Under the pieces are notes generated by a model. That model saw only the letters and a program-made list of their open reading frames with translations, was not told where the DNA came from and searched no databases. From NCBI RefSeq assembly GCF_025499465.1, contig NZ_JAIMCA010000003.1:124001-188000 (forward strand): a stretch of DNA of 64,000 nt, read 5' to 3'. The DNA is from Allobosea sp. BH3. Its GTDB lineage: Bacteria; Pseudomonadota; Alphaproteobacteria; Rhizobiales; Beijerinckiaceae. Below are positions 50,269 to 58,246 of the stretch, piece by piece. Numbering within the stretch: position 1 is the first letter of the stretch; each line of letters starts with the position of its first letter. The translations under genes and the position numbers were made by a program.

Positions 50269-51749
50269 TCGACGCGCTGATTCACGCCCTGCCGCTCGTC
50301 TTCGCGCCGATGAACTTTCTGGCGATGGTCATCGGCGTCGTCGCAGGCCTTGTCGTCGGCTGCCTGCCGGGGCTCACCGTCGTCACCGGGCTCGCTGTTC
50401 TCATCCCGCTGACCTTCGGGCTCGATCCTCTGTTCGCGCTGGGCATGATGGCCGGCATGTACAATGGCGGTTCCTATGGCGGCGCGATCCCGGCGATCCT
50501 GATGCGTGTGCCGGGCACGCCGGCCTCCGTCGCCACGGTGCTCGACGGCTACAAGATGACGCAAAATGGCCAGGCGGCCTATGCGCTCCAGGTGGCGCTG
50601 CTCTCGGGCGTGATCGGCAGCGTCCTGTCTTCGCTGGCGCTGATCGTGCTCTCGCCGCCGCTGGTCTCGTTCAGCCTGCTGTTCGGGCCGATCGAGTATT
50701 TCTGGCTCGGCATCCTGGGACTCGCGACCGTCTCCTCGCTGCTGGGCGACGACCTGCCTAAGGGCCTGATCGCTTGCGGCATCGGGCTCCTGATCGGCGC
50801 CGTCGGGCAGGACATCTCCAATGGCACGGAGCGCTTCACCTTCGGCCAATTGGAACTGCTCGACGGCTTCAGCGCCATCGTCTTGCTTACCGGCCTGTTT
50901 GCGGTGCCGCCCGTGCTGCAGATGGTCGAGGAGGCCGTGAAGACCGGCATGAGCGGCGACAAGCTCAAGCTGCATGCGCAGGGCTCGGCGCTCAGGCAAT
51001 GGCGCTATTTCACGCCGGTCTGGCTGCGCTCTTCGGTGATCGGCATCATCATCGGCATCCTGCCGGGCGCCGGCGGCAGCATGTCGTCCTTCCTGGCCTA
51101 TAACGAGGCGAAGCGGGTGGCGCGAAAGCCGGAGACGTTCGGCCACGGCAATCCCGAGGGCGTCGCTGCTTCTGAATGCGGCAATGGCGCTGACAACGCC
51201 GCATCGCTGATCCCCGCGCTGGCACTGGGCATTCCGGGTTCGGGTGTGGCTGCCGTGATCCTCGGCGGCCTGCTCGTCCATGGCCTGCGGCCGGGTCCGC
51301 AGCTCTTCCGCGAGCATCCCGACATCGTCTACGGCTTCATGCTGCAGTTCCTGGTGACGTCGCTGATGCTCGCCGTTCTCGGCGGCCTGGCGGCAACGCG
51401 CATCTTCGGCCAGGTGCTGAGGCTGCCGCGCATCGTGCTCGCTCCGGTGATCCTGCTCTTCGTGACCATCGGCGTCTATTCGGTCAACAACGCGGTGTTC
51501 GACCTCTGGGTGCTGCTGGGTGTCGGCGTCGTTGGCTATGTTCTGGAGCGGCTCGATTATCCGAGCGCGCCGATCGTGCTTGGCCTGCTGCTCGGGCCGA
51601 TGATCGAGAGCCAGCTGCGCCTGGCCCTGACGATCTCCGGCGGGCGAACCGCTGCGCTCGTCTCGACGCCGATCGCGATCACCCTGGCGCTGCTCAGCGC
51701 GGCGATCCTGCTGACGCCGGCCTGGCGCAAATTGCGGAGTGCTGCCTGA
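50265..51749 (+). CDS. tctA: Tripartite tricarboxylate transporter large membrane subunit TctA
   Basis: A 494-residue integral membrane protein with about eleven helices. Family markers are GLVVGCLPGLTVVTGLAVL near the N-terminus, NGGSYGGAIPAILMRVPGTP, and the second re-entrant motif GILPGAGGSMSSFLAY with SECGNGADNAASLIPALALG. It drives secondary, probably sodium- or proton-coupled, uptake with TctB and the binding protein. The ATG at 50265 overlaps the tctB stop. A terminator-like hairpin follows at 51904. Confidence 0.92.
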   Translation: MIDALIHALPLVFAPMNFLAMVIGVVAGLVVGCLPGLTVVTGLAVLIPLTFGLDPLFALGMMAGMYNGGSYGGAIPAILMRVPGTPASVATVLDGYKMTQNGQAAYALQVALLSGVIGSVLSSLALIVLSPPLVSFSLLFGPIEYFWLGILGLATVSSLLGDDLPKGLIACGIGLLIGAVGQDISNGTERFTFGQLELLDGFSAIVLLTGLFAVPPVLQMVEEAVKTGMSGDKLKLHAQGSALRQWRYFTPVWLRSSVIGIIIGILPGAGGSMSSFLAYNEAKRVARKPETFGHGNPEGVAASECGNGADNAASLIPALALGIPGSGVAAVILGGLLVHGLRPGPQLFREHPDIVYGFMLQFLVTSLMLAVLGGLAATRIFGQVLRLPRIVLAPVILLFVTIGVYSVNNAVFDLWVLLGVGVVGYVLERLDYPSAPIVLGLLLGPMIESQLRLALTISGGRTAALVSTPIAITLALLSAAILLTPAWRKLRSAA

Positions 51750-51903
51750 TCCTCGACATGGCGTTCGGCAACTCTCCGCAGCCGAGCCATACGCCTCAAA
51801 GCCAGCGAATGAACTGCCGGGAAGCAGACGCGTTCTGAGTCAGCTGAGGGCCATTGGCGGCCGTCGACAAATCGCTATTTCGTCTAGCCCGTCGCCTAAA
51901 GGT

Positions 51904-51924
51904 GCGCCCGGCTGAGCCGGGCGC
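51904..51924. terminator. Terminator hairpin between the tct and ars operons
   Basis: GCGCCCGGC (51904-51912) pairs with GCCGGGCGC (51916-51924) around TGA, flanked by AAGG and CCTT that extend the stem with one bulge. It lies about 155 bp past the tctA stop and before the arsR promoter. Confidence 0.55.
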
Positions 51925-51961
51925 CTTCCGAACTGCGGAAATTTCCTTGATTGCAAGATTT

Positions 51962-51983
51962 TATGTCGATAAGTCTCGACATA
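51962..51983. promoter_or_regulatory. ArsR operator palindrome overlapping the arsR start
   Basis: TATGTCGA (51962-51969) and TCGACATA (51976-51983) are perfect inverted copies with 6 bp between. The last A is the first base of the ATG of arsR. An AT-rich stretch with TTGATT (51947-51952) just before may be the -35 region, so the repressor would cover the promoter. Confidence 0.65.
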
Positions 51984-52339
51984 TGGAAAACGAACAGGTC
52001 ATTCTCGCCCTGGCGGCGCTTGCGCAAGGCACGCGCCTGGATGTGTTCCGGCTATTGGTGGCGGCGGAACCCGAGGGTCTCCCGGCGGGAGAGGTCGCAC
52101 GCCGACTCGCGGTTCCCCACAACACGATGTCCTCCCACCTCGGCATCCTGAGCCGGGCCGGGCTGATCCGGTCCGAGCGGTTCAGTCGGTCCATCGTGTA
52201 CCGGGCGGATCTGGATGCCCTGCGCGGGACGGTGGCGTTCCTGCTCAAGGATTGCTGTGGCGGGCGCCCGGAAATCTGCGCGCCGCTGATGGCCGAACTC
52301 AGCCCCTGTTGCTCACCGAAGGTCGACACCGATGCCTGA
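51983..52339 (+). CDS. arsR: ArsR-family arsenite-responsive repressor
   Basis: A 118-residue winged-helix repressor. VARRLAVPHNTMSSHLGILSRAGL at about residues 39-62 is the recognition region. Cys residues cluster at the C-terminus (LLKDCCGGRPEICAPL and SPCCSPK), as in alphaproteobacterial ArsR proteins that bind As(III) there rather than in helix alpha-3. There is no Shine-Dalgarno before the ATG: the operator occupies that place, so the transcript may be leaderless. It heads the ars operon and overlaps arsC by 8 bp. Confidence 0.88.
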   Translation: MENEQVILALAALAQGTRLDVFRLLVAAEPEGLPAGEVARRLAVPHNTMSSHLGILSRAGLIRSERFSRSIVYRADLDALRGTVAFLLKDCCGGRPEICAPLMAELSPCCSPKVDTDA

Positions 52340-52859
52340 CCGCATCCACAACGTTCTGTTCCTCTGCACGCATAATTCCGCCCGCTCGATCATGGCCGAG
52401 GCATTGCTCAATCACCTGGGAGAAGGGCGTTTCCGGGCGTTCTCCGCTGGCAGCGAGGGCGGTCCTGGGCCGAAGCCGATCGCACTCAAGGTACTCGAGG
52501 CAGAAGGCATCCCGACCGAGGGCCTGTCTTCGAAGACCTGGGACATCTTCGCGAAGCCGGGCGCACCCGTCATGGATCTCGTGATCACGGTCTGCGATCA
52601 GGCCGCCGGCGAAGCGTGTCCGCTCTGGCCGGGGCAGCCGATCACGGCGCACTGGGGCATCGAGGACCCGTCCAACGTTCAGGGCAGCGAGATCGAACGC
52701 GAGCGCGCCTTCGTGACGGCGCTTCGTTACCTGCGCAACCGCATCAACGTGCTTCTCTCGCTTCCCATGACGAGCCTCGACGAGATGATACTGACGCAGA
52801 AGCTTCGGCAGATCGGTGGCCTCGAAGGAGCGAGCGGCCGTCGCCCGGAGGTCGCGTGA
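52332..52859 (+). CDS. arsC: Arsenate reductase, low-molecular-weight phosphatase type
   Basis: A 175-residue arsenate reductase of the LMW protein-tyrosine-phosphatase fold. The P-loop CTHNSARS gives Cys12 and Arg18, preceded by VLFL. SSKTWDIF and VMDLVITVCDQAAGEACPLWPG provide the later Cys/Asp region. It reduces As(V) to As(III), the substrate of Acr3, probably with thioredoxin or mycothiol/glutathione-type reductant. It overlaps arsR and the next gene, which encodes an unrelated arsenate reductase. Confidence 0.88.
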   Translation: MPDRIHNVLFLCTHNSARSIMAEALLNHLGEGRFRAFSAGSEGGPGPKPIALKVLEAEGIPTEGLSSKTWDIFAKPGAPVMDLVITVCDQAAGEACPLWPGQPITAHWGIEDPSNVQGSEIERERAFVTALRYLRNRINVLLSLPMTSLDEMILTQKLRQIGGLEGASGRRPEVA

Positions 52860-53284
52860 TGGACGTCATCGTCTACCATAATCCCGACTGTGGGACTTCC
52901 CGGAACACCCTTGGCTTGATCCGCAATGCTGGCGTCGAGCCGCACGTTATCGAGTATCTGAAAACGCCACCCACGCGCGCCTTGCTGAAGCAGCTCCTTG
53001 AACGCGCCGGGCTGAGCGTCCGGGAAATCCTCCGCGAGAAGGGCACGCCCTTCGCCGAGCTCGGCCTCGGCGATCCGAGCCTGACCGACGAGGCTCTCTT
53101 CGATGCCATCGAGGCGCACCCGATCCTCATCAACCGGCCGCTCGTCGTCTCTCCAAAGGGCGTGAAGCTCTGCCGCCCATCCGAAGCCGTTCTGCCGCTC
53201 CTGCCGCCGCAACGCGGCGAGTTTCGCAAGGAGGACGGCGAACTTGTCGTTGATGCGGCCGGTCGGCCTGCAGCTCTCGCCTGA
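52859..53284 (+). CDS. arsC: Arsenate reductase, glutaredoxin-dependent type (ArsC/Spx fold)
   Basis: A 141-residue enzyme of the R773 ArsC type. The N-terminal YHNPDCGTSRNTL carries catalytic Cys11, and HPILINRPLVVSPKGVKLCRP has the two arginines that bind arsenate. Glutaredoxin and glutathione act as electron donors in this class. It shares one base with the stop of the other arsC gene. Having both classes in adjacent, coupled genes is unusual and may widen the range of usable reductants. Confidence 0.9.
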   Translation: MDVIVYHNPDCGTSRNTLGLIRNAGVEPHVIEYLKTPPTRALLKQLLERAGLSVREILREKGTPFAELGLGDPSLTDEALFDAIEAHPILINRPLVVSPKGVKLCRPSEAVLPLLPPQRGEFRKEDGELVVDAAGRPAALA

Positions 53285-53291
53285 GGTCAGC

Positions 53292-54344
53292 ATGTCCACC
53301 TTCGAACGCTATCTCACCTTGTGGGTCGGCCTGTGTATCGTGGTCGGCATTACACTGGGCCATCTCATGCCGGGCGTCTTCCAGGCCGTCGGCGCGGCCG
53401 AGATCGCCAAGGTCAATCTGCCGGTCGCCGTGCTGATCTGGCTGATGGTCATCCCTATGCTGCTGAAGATCGACTTCGCCGCGCTCGGCCAGGTCGGCAG
53501 GTACTGGCGCGGAATCGGCGTCACCCTCTTCATCAACTGGGCGGTGAAGCCGTTCTCGATGGCGGCGCTCGGCTGGATCTTCATCGCCTGGCTGTTCCGG
53601 CCGTGGCTGCCCGCCGACCAGATCGACAGCTACATCGCCGGCCTGATCATCCTGGCGGCGGCGCCCTGCACAGCCATGGTCTTCGTCTGGTCGAACCTGA
53701 CCAAGGGCGAGCCGCATTTCACGCTCAGCCAGGTCGCGCTCAACGACGCGATCATGGTTGCCGCCTTCGCCCCGATCGTCGGGCTGCTGCTTGGCCTGTC
53801 GGCAATCACGGTGCCCTGGGGCACGCTGGTTCTCTCGGTCGTGCTCTACATCGTCATCCCGGTGATCGTCGCGCAGGTCATGCGCAGCCGCGTTCTGGCT
53901 CGCGGTGGCCAAGCTGCGCTCGACCGCCTGCTCGCGAGGCTCGGACCTGCCTCGCTCGTCGCGCTGCTGGCGACACTCGTCCTGCTCTTCGGCTTCCAAG
54001 GGGAGCAGATTCTCGCGCAGCCGATGATTATCGCGCTGCTGGCGGTCCCGATCCTGATCCAGGTCTACCTCAATGCCGGGCTGGCCTACGTCCTGAACCG
54101 GCTCGCGGGCGAGCAGCACTGCGTTGCCGGGCCGTCCGCCCTGATCGGCGCCTCGAACTTCTTCGAGCTCGCCGTGGCGGCAGCGATCAGCCTGTTCGGC
54201 TTCCACTCCGGGGCGGCGCTCGCGACCGTTGTCGGCGTGCTGATCGAGGTTCCGGTGATGCTCACCGTCGTCTGGATCGTGAACCGCTCGAAGGGCTGGT
54301 ACGAACGCGGTGACGGCGTCCGGAAGGTTCAAGCCGCAGAATAA
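53292..54344 (+). CDS. acr3: Arsenite efflux transporter, ACR3 family
   Basis: A 350-residue inner-membrane transporter with ten hydrophobic helices. The family-specific AAPCTAMVFVWSNLTKG contains the conserved Cys of helix 4, and NDAIMVAAFAPIVG follows. GAGG is upstream of the ATG at 53292. It exports arsenite made by the two reductases using the proton gradient. It lies 7 bp after arsC. Confidence 0.93.
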   Translation: MSTFERYLTLWVGLCIVVGITLGHLMPGVFQAVGAAEIAKVNLPVAVLIWLMVIPMLLKIDFAALGQVGRYWRGIGVTLFINWAVKPFSMAALGWIFIAWLFRPWLPADQIDSYIAGLIILAAAPCTAMVFVWSNLTKGEPHFTLSQVALNDAIMVAAFAPIVGLLLGLSAITVPWGTLVLSVVLYIVIPVIVAQVMRSRVLARGGQAALDRLLARLGPASLVALLATLVLLFGFQGEQILAQPMIIALLAVPILIQVYLNAGLAYVLNRLAGEQHCVAGPSALIGASNFFELAVAAAISLFGFHSGAALATVVGVLIEVPVMLTVVWIVNRSKGWYERGDGVRKVQAAE

Positions 54345-54403
54345 TTCGATGATCGTGGAAGTAGCTCTTGCCCGTCGACCGACGGCGTGGCATCTCTATT
54401 TCC

Positions 54404-54721
54404 ATGAATATCGAAACAGCAGCAGCGCAGCTTGAGGCGCTCGGCAACCAGACGCGTCTCGAGGTCTATCGGGTTCTCGTCCGTGCCGGACATAGCGGAC
54501 TCCCGGTCGCGCAGGTGCAGGAGCGTCTCGGCATTCCCGCCTCGACGCTCTCGCACCACCTCCAGCGCCTGATCCGCAACGGCCTCGTGTCGCAGGAGCG
54601 GCAAGCGACGACCCTGATCTGCCGCGCGGTCTATCCGGCGATGCATGCGTTGCTTGGCTTCCTTTCCGAGGAATGCTGCATCGAAGAAGGTTGCTCGGCG
54701 GGGGCCGAAAAGGCCGCCTGA
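54404..54721 (+). CDS. arsR: Second ArsR-family regulator
   Basis: A 105-residue winged-helix regulator, not a close copy of the first ArsR. LGIPASTLSHHLQRLIRNGLV is the recognition helix region. The C-terminal Cys cluster ECCIEEGC could bind As(III). It sits in mid-operon, 59 bp after acr3. CCGTCG (54372-54377) and CGACGG (54380-54385) in the spacer could be its operator. It may tune the downstream flavoprotein separately. Confidence 0.85.
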   Translation: MNIETAAAQLEALGNQTRLEVYRVLVRAGHSGLPVAQVQERLGIPASTLSHHLQRLIRNGLVSQERQATTLICRAVYPAMHALLGFLSEECCIEEGCSAGAEKAA

Positions 54722-54775
54722 GCGCGCATTGATTTGTCAAGTAATTCCATCATTCCGGTATTAGCAGAGGATACC

Positions 54776-56188
54776 ATGCAGGAACTTCCCGTCGTCGTGA
54801 TCGGTGCCGGTCCCGTCGGCCTTGCCGCCGCGGCCAATCTCATCGCGCGCCGAATGGCCGTGAAGGTCTGCGAAGCAGGGGAATCGGTCGGCGCCAACAT
54901 CCGAGACTGGGGCCATGTTCGCCTGTTCTCGCCGTGGGAATTCAACGTGGACCCGGCGAGCCGAAAGCTGCTCGAGGCCGCGGGTTGGGCGGAGCCGGAC
55001 AAGCGGGGCTATCCGACAGGACACGAGCTGGTCGATCGCTACTTGGCTCCCTTGGCCGGGACGGCCGAGCTCGCCCCGGTCATCGAGTACGGCGCCCGCG
55101 TCATTGCGATCGGGCGCCGCGGCATCGACAAGGTGGTGAGCCGGGATCGGGAACTTCACCCGTTCCAGCTCGTCATTCGCGACCGGGACGGCGGCACGCG
55201 CCGCGTTCTTGCCCGCGCGGTCATCGACGCTTCCGGAACCTGGACCACTCCGAACCCGGCTGGGGCGGGTGGCATGCCCGTCGATGGGGAGCAAGCGCTT
55301 GCGGAGCGGATCGCCTACGGCATCCCGGACGTACTCAACCGCGACCGCGACACCTATGCGGGGCGAACGACCCTGGTGCTCGGGGCCGGACACTCCGCTG
55401 CGAACGTGTTGCTCGACCTTGTCGAACTCGCCGAGCAGGATGCGGCAACGAAGGCGGTCTGGGTGACGCGCGGCCGCGATCTGTCCCGGGTCTATGGCGG
55501 CGGCGCGAACGATCAACTCGCCGGGCGCGGCGACCTCGGGACTCGACTGCGGCAGGTTGTCGATAGCGGCCGGATCGAACTCGTTCGCGGCTTTGCCCTC
55601 GCGGGCATCCGGAAGGAAGACGGACGCCTGCTCGTCAATGGCGAGACATCGGAGGGCGGACGCACCGTCGGTCCGGTCGACCGGATCGTCGCCTGCACGG
55701 GGCAGCGCCCGGATCTCAGCCTGACCCGAGAGCTACGGGTCGAGCTCGACCCCTGGCTCGAAAGCACCCGCATGCTCGGGCCGATGATCGATCCGAACCT
55801 GCATTCCTGTGGCTCGGTGCCGCCACACGGACATCGCGAACTCTCGCATCACGAGCCGGGCTTCTACGCGGTCGGGATCAAGAGCTACGGGCGTGCGCCG
55901 ACCTTCCTGATGCTCACGGGCTTCGAACAGGTCAGGTCGGTCGTCGCCGCCATCGCCGGCGACATGGTGGCCGCGGACGATGTCAAACTGGTTCTCCCGG
56001 AGACCGGTGTCTGCACAACAGCCCCGGCGGGGGCGGCGGCATGCTGCGGCGGCCCTGCGCCCGACCCTGTTGCTGCCTGTTGCGCCGATGACGCCCGTGC
56101 GAAGGCTGACGCTCAGGACGGCTGCGGTTGCCCCGCCAAGCTCCCGGAACCCGTGACAGCTTCCTCTTGCTGCGGCAAGGTCGCGTGA
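54776..56188 (+). CDS. ArsO-like flavoprotein with nine-cysteine C-terminal tail
   Basis: A 470-residue FAD/NAD(P)-binding oxidoreductase. The FAD motif VVVIGAGPVGLAAAANL is at about 7-23 and the NADPH motif TTLVLGAGHSAANVLLDL at about 200. ArsO-type flavin monooxygenases are frequent ars-operon members. From about residue 415 the chain turns into a low-complexity tail with nine Cys (CC, CC, CGC and SSCC groups), which is not part of the enzyme fold and could bind As(III) or another soft metal. AGAGG precedes the ATG. Its stop overlaps a GTG of the next, broken gene. Confidence 0.8.
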   Translation: MQELPVVVIGAGPVGLAAAANLIARRMAVKVCEAGESVGANIRDWGHVRLFSPWEFNVDPASRKLLEAAGWAEPDKRGYPTGHELVDRYLAPLAGTAELAPVIEYGARVIAIGRRGIDKVVSRDRELHPFQLVIRDRDGGTRRVLARAVIDASGTWTTPNPAGAGGMPVDGEQALAERIAYGIPDVLNRDRDTYAGRTTLVLGAGHSAANVLLDLVELAEQDAATKAVWVTRGRDLSRVYGGGANDQLAGRGDLGTRLRQVVDSGRIELVRGFALAGIRKEDGRLLVNGETSEGGRTVGPVDRIVACTGQRPDLSLTRELRVELDPWLESTRMLGPMIDPNLHSCGSVPPHGHRELSHHEPGFYAVGIKSYGRAPTFLMLTGFEQVRSVVAAIAGDMVAADDVKLVLPETGVCTTAPAGAAACCGGPAPDPVAACCADDARAKADAQDGCGCPAKLPEPVTASSCCGKVA

Positions 56189-56419
56189 CCGATCGAACCG
56201 GCTGACGGTCATCTCGGCCCTGGGCGGTTTAGTCCCCGCCTGGGCTTCCTCCTGCTATCTCCCGGCGATTCTCGCGGCATCCATCGCAGCCGACACGGCT
56301 GGCCGTTGTCCTGGATCGTCGGGGCACTCTCGATCGGTCTGCTGACTGCCGGAGCCGTTGCGCCTAATGTCGGCCGCCTCATCGGGGAGACGGGAGGGCG
56401 ACCAAGCGACCCGGCCTAG
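56185..56419 (+). pseudogene. Frameshifted, truncated MFS transporter remnant
   Basis: A GTG at 56185 overlaps the upstream stop as GTGA and begins MTDRT, but the frame stops at once. In the next frame LTVISALGG...AWASSCYLPAILAA continues to about 56298, and then a third frame reads GWPLSWIVGALSIGLLTAG then APNVGRLIGETGGRP to a TAG at 56417-56419. Joined, these give the N-terminal 75 or so residues of an MFS transporter of the type found in ars operons. Two frameshifts and loss of the last 300 codons show it is dead. Confidence 0.7.
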
Positions 56420-56540
56420 CGAAGGGTTAGGGTAGGGGCCATTGTCGGACGTGCAATGCCGGCTCGTTGCTTCAGACGCGGCGGTCCATGATGCTCTCCC
56501 GGCGATCAAACTGGCAGGCCAGCGGCCTTCGATGGATCAA

Positions 56541-56567
56541 GGCCGCCGCAGGAAACCGGCGGCGGCC
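56541..56567. terminator. Terminator hairpin after the sulfatase gene
   Basis: GGCCGCCGC (56541-56549) pairs with GCGGCGGCC (56559-56567) around a 9-nt loop, 18 bp beyond the sulfatase stop and facing the end of the ars operon. It may end transcription from both sides. No clear T-run. Confidence 0.55.
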
Positions 56568-56584
56568 CTTGGCCTGCGATCGGA

Positions 56585-58216
56585 TCAGCCGCCGCCGCGA
56601 AGCTGCGCCTCGATCTTGGTCAGGTTAAACGATCCCGGCGACTGGCTTGGCGGGTAGTCCTTCATCGTCTGGAGGAACTGCGCGGCGAGCCCCTGGATCG
56701 GCACGATGACGAACGCGCGTTCGAGGAACCAGTCGTTGTAGACGTTGGCATTGTGCTGCGCCTTCTCGAACGGGTCCCGGCGCAGATGGAAGAGAAGAGG
56801 CACACGCAGCTCGGTGAAGGGTTCCCGCCAGACGCCGAAGGCCTGGCCCCGGTTCTCCAGGAAGACGACCTTCCAGTCCTCGTAGCGTGCCGCGACGACC
56901 TGACCGTCGTCATTGACGTACCAGAATTCCTTGCGGGGCGATTCCTTCACCTTCCCGGAGAGATAGTCGAGCTGGTTGTAGCCATCGATGTAGTTCTTGT
57001 AGGGGCGGCCATTCAGCGTCACACCCTTGAGCAATTGCTCCTTGATGTCGGCCGCACCCGCCGCAGCCGCGAAAGTCGGCAGCCAGTCCTCATGGGCGAC
57101 GATGCCGTTCAGCGTCGTCCCGGCGGGGAACTTCCCCGGCCAGCGAACGAACGCAGGGACGCGATAGGCACCTTCCCAGTTCGAGTTCTTCTCGCTGCGG
57201 AATGGCGTGGTGCCGGCGTCCGGCCAAGTGTTGTAGTGCGGGCCGTTGTCAGTTGAATAGAAGACGATGGTGTTGTCGGCGATGCCGAGATCGTCGAGCT
57301 TCTTCAGGAGCAGTCCGACCATGCCGTCGTGTTCGACCATGCCGTCGCTGTACTCGTCCTGCCCGGACTTGCCCCGATTAGCGTCCTTCACATGGGTGCG
57401 GAAATGCATCCGCGTCGCGTTCCACCAGCAGAAGAAGGGCTTGTTGGCCTTGACCTGCCGGTCGATGAAATCGATCGCCGCGGTGTTGGTTTCCTCGTCG
57501 ATCGTCTCCATCCGCTTCTTGGTGAGCGGGCCGGTGTCCTCGATCTTGCCGTCGGCCGAGGCCTTGATCACGCCGCGCGGACCGAACTTCTTCCGGAACT
57601 CGGGGCTCTTGGGATAGTCGAAGTTCTCCGGCTCTTCCTCCGCATTGAGATGGTAGAGATTGCCGAGGAACTCGTCGAAACCATTCTGCGTCGGCAGGTG
57701 CTCGTCGCGGTCGCCCTGGTGGTTCTTGCCGAACTGGCCGGTGGAATAGCCTTGCGACTTCAGAACGGTCGCCATGGTGACGTCGGTCTTCTGCCAGCCC
57801 TCCTTGGCTCCCGGCAGGCCGACCTTGGTCATGCCGGTGCGCACAGGCACGTTGCCGCCGATGAAGGCGGCGCGCCCGGCCGTGCAGCTCTGCTGGCCGT
57901 AATAGTCGGTGAAGCCGACACCCTCGCGGGCGATGCGGTCGATGTTCGGGGTCTGGTAGCCCATCATGCCGCGGTTGTTGTGGCTGATGTTCCAGGTGCC
58001 GATGTCATCGCCCCAGATGACCAGAATGTTCGGCTGCCTTGCGCCAGCCGCAGGTGGACGAGCCGGCGGCTGCTGCTGCGCGACGGCACCCGTGCCGGCG
58101 GCGGCAGCGGCGAACAGCGCCGTGCCGGATAACAGGATGTTGCGGCGGTTCAGGCGGCTTGGTTCTGGCAGTTCGTTGTCGCTCTTGCCGTCATTTTCCG
58201 GATTACTTTTCATCAT
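56585..58216 (-). CDS. Tat-exported sulfatase (arylsulfatase family)
   Basis: A 543-residue sulfatase of the alkaline-phosphatase superfamily. The N-terminus has a Tat-like NRRNILLSG at about residues 23-31 and a hydrophobic stretch ending at GAVAQ. The metal site begins ILVIWGDDIG, and SCTAGRAAF is the CxAxR-type motif whose Cys is converted to formylglycine; HQGDRDEH and YSTDNGPHYN supply further metal ligands. It hydrolyses sulfate esters in the periplasm. The modifying enzyme is encoded 30 bp upstream. Because Tat passengers fold in the cytoplasm, the Cys can be modified before export. Confidence 0.92.
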   Translation of the reverse strand: MMKSNPENDGKSDNELPEPSRLNRRNILLSGTALFAAAAAGTGAVAQQQPPARPPAAGARQPNILVIWGDDIGTWNISHNNRGMMGYQTPNIDRIAREGVGFTDYYGQQSCTAGRAAFIGGNVPVRTGMTKVGLPGAKEGWQKTDVTMATVLKSQGYSTGQFGKNHQGDRDEHLPTQNGFDEFLGNLYHLNAEEEPENFDYPKSPEFRKKFGPRGVIKASADGKIEDTGPLTKKRMETIDEETNTAAIDFIDRQVKANKPFFCWWNATRMHFRTHVKDANRGKSGQDEYSDGMVEHDGMVGLLLKKLDDLGIADNTIVFYSTDNGPHYNTWPDAGTTPFRSEKNSNWEGAYRVPAFVRWPGKFPAGTTLNGIVAHEDWLPTFAAAAGAADIKEQLLKGVTLNGRPYKNYIDGYNQLDYLSGKVKESPRKEFWYVNDDGQVVAARYEDWKVVFLENRGQAFGVWREPFTELRVPLLFHLRRDPFEKAQHNANVYNDWFLERAFVIVPIQGLAAQFLQTMKDYPPSQSPGSFNLTKIEAQLRGGG

Positions 58217-58246
58217 GGTCCTCCTTCGCTGCGGGGATGAGTTGGG

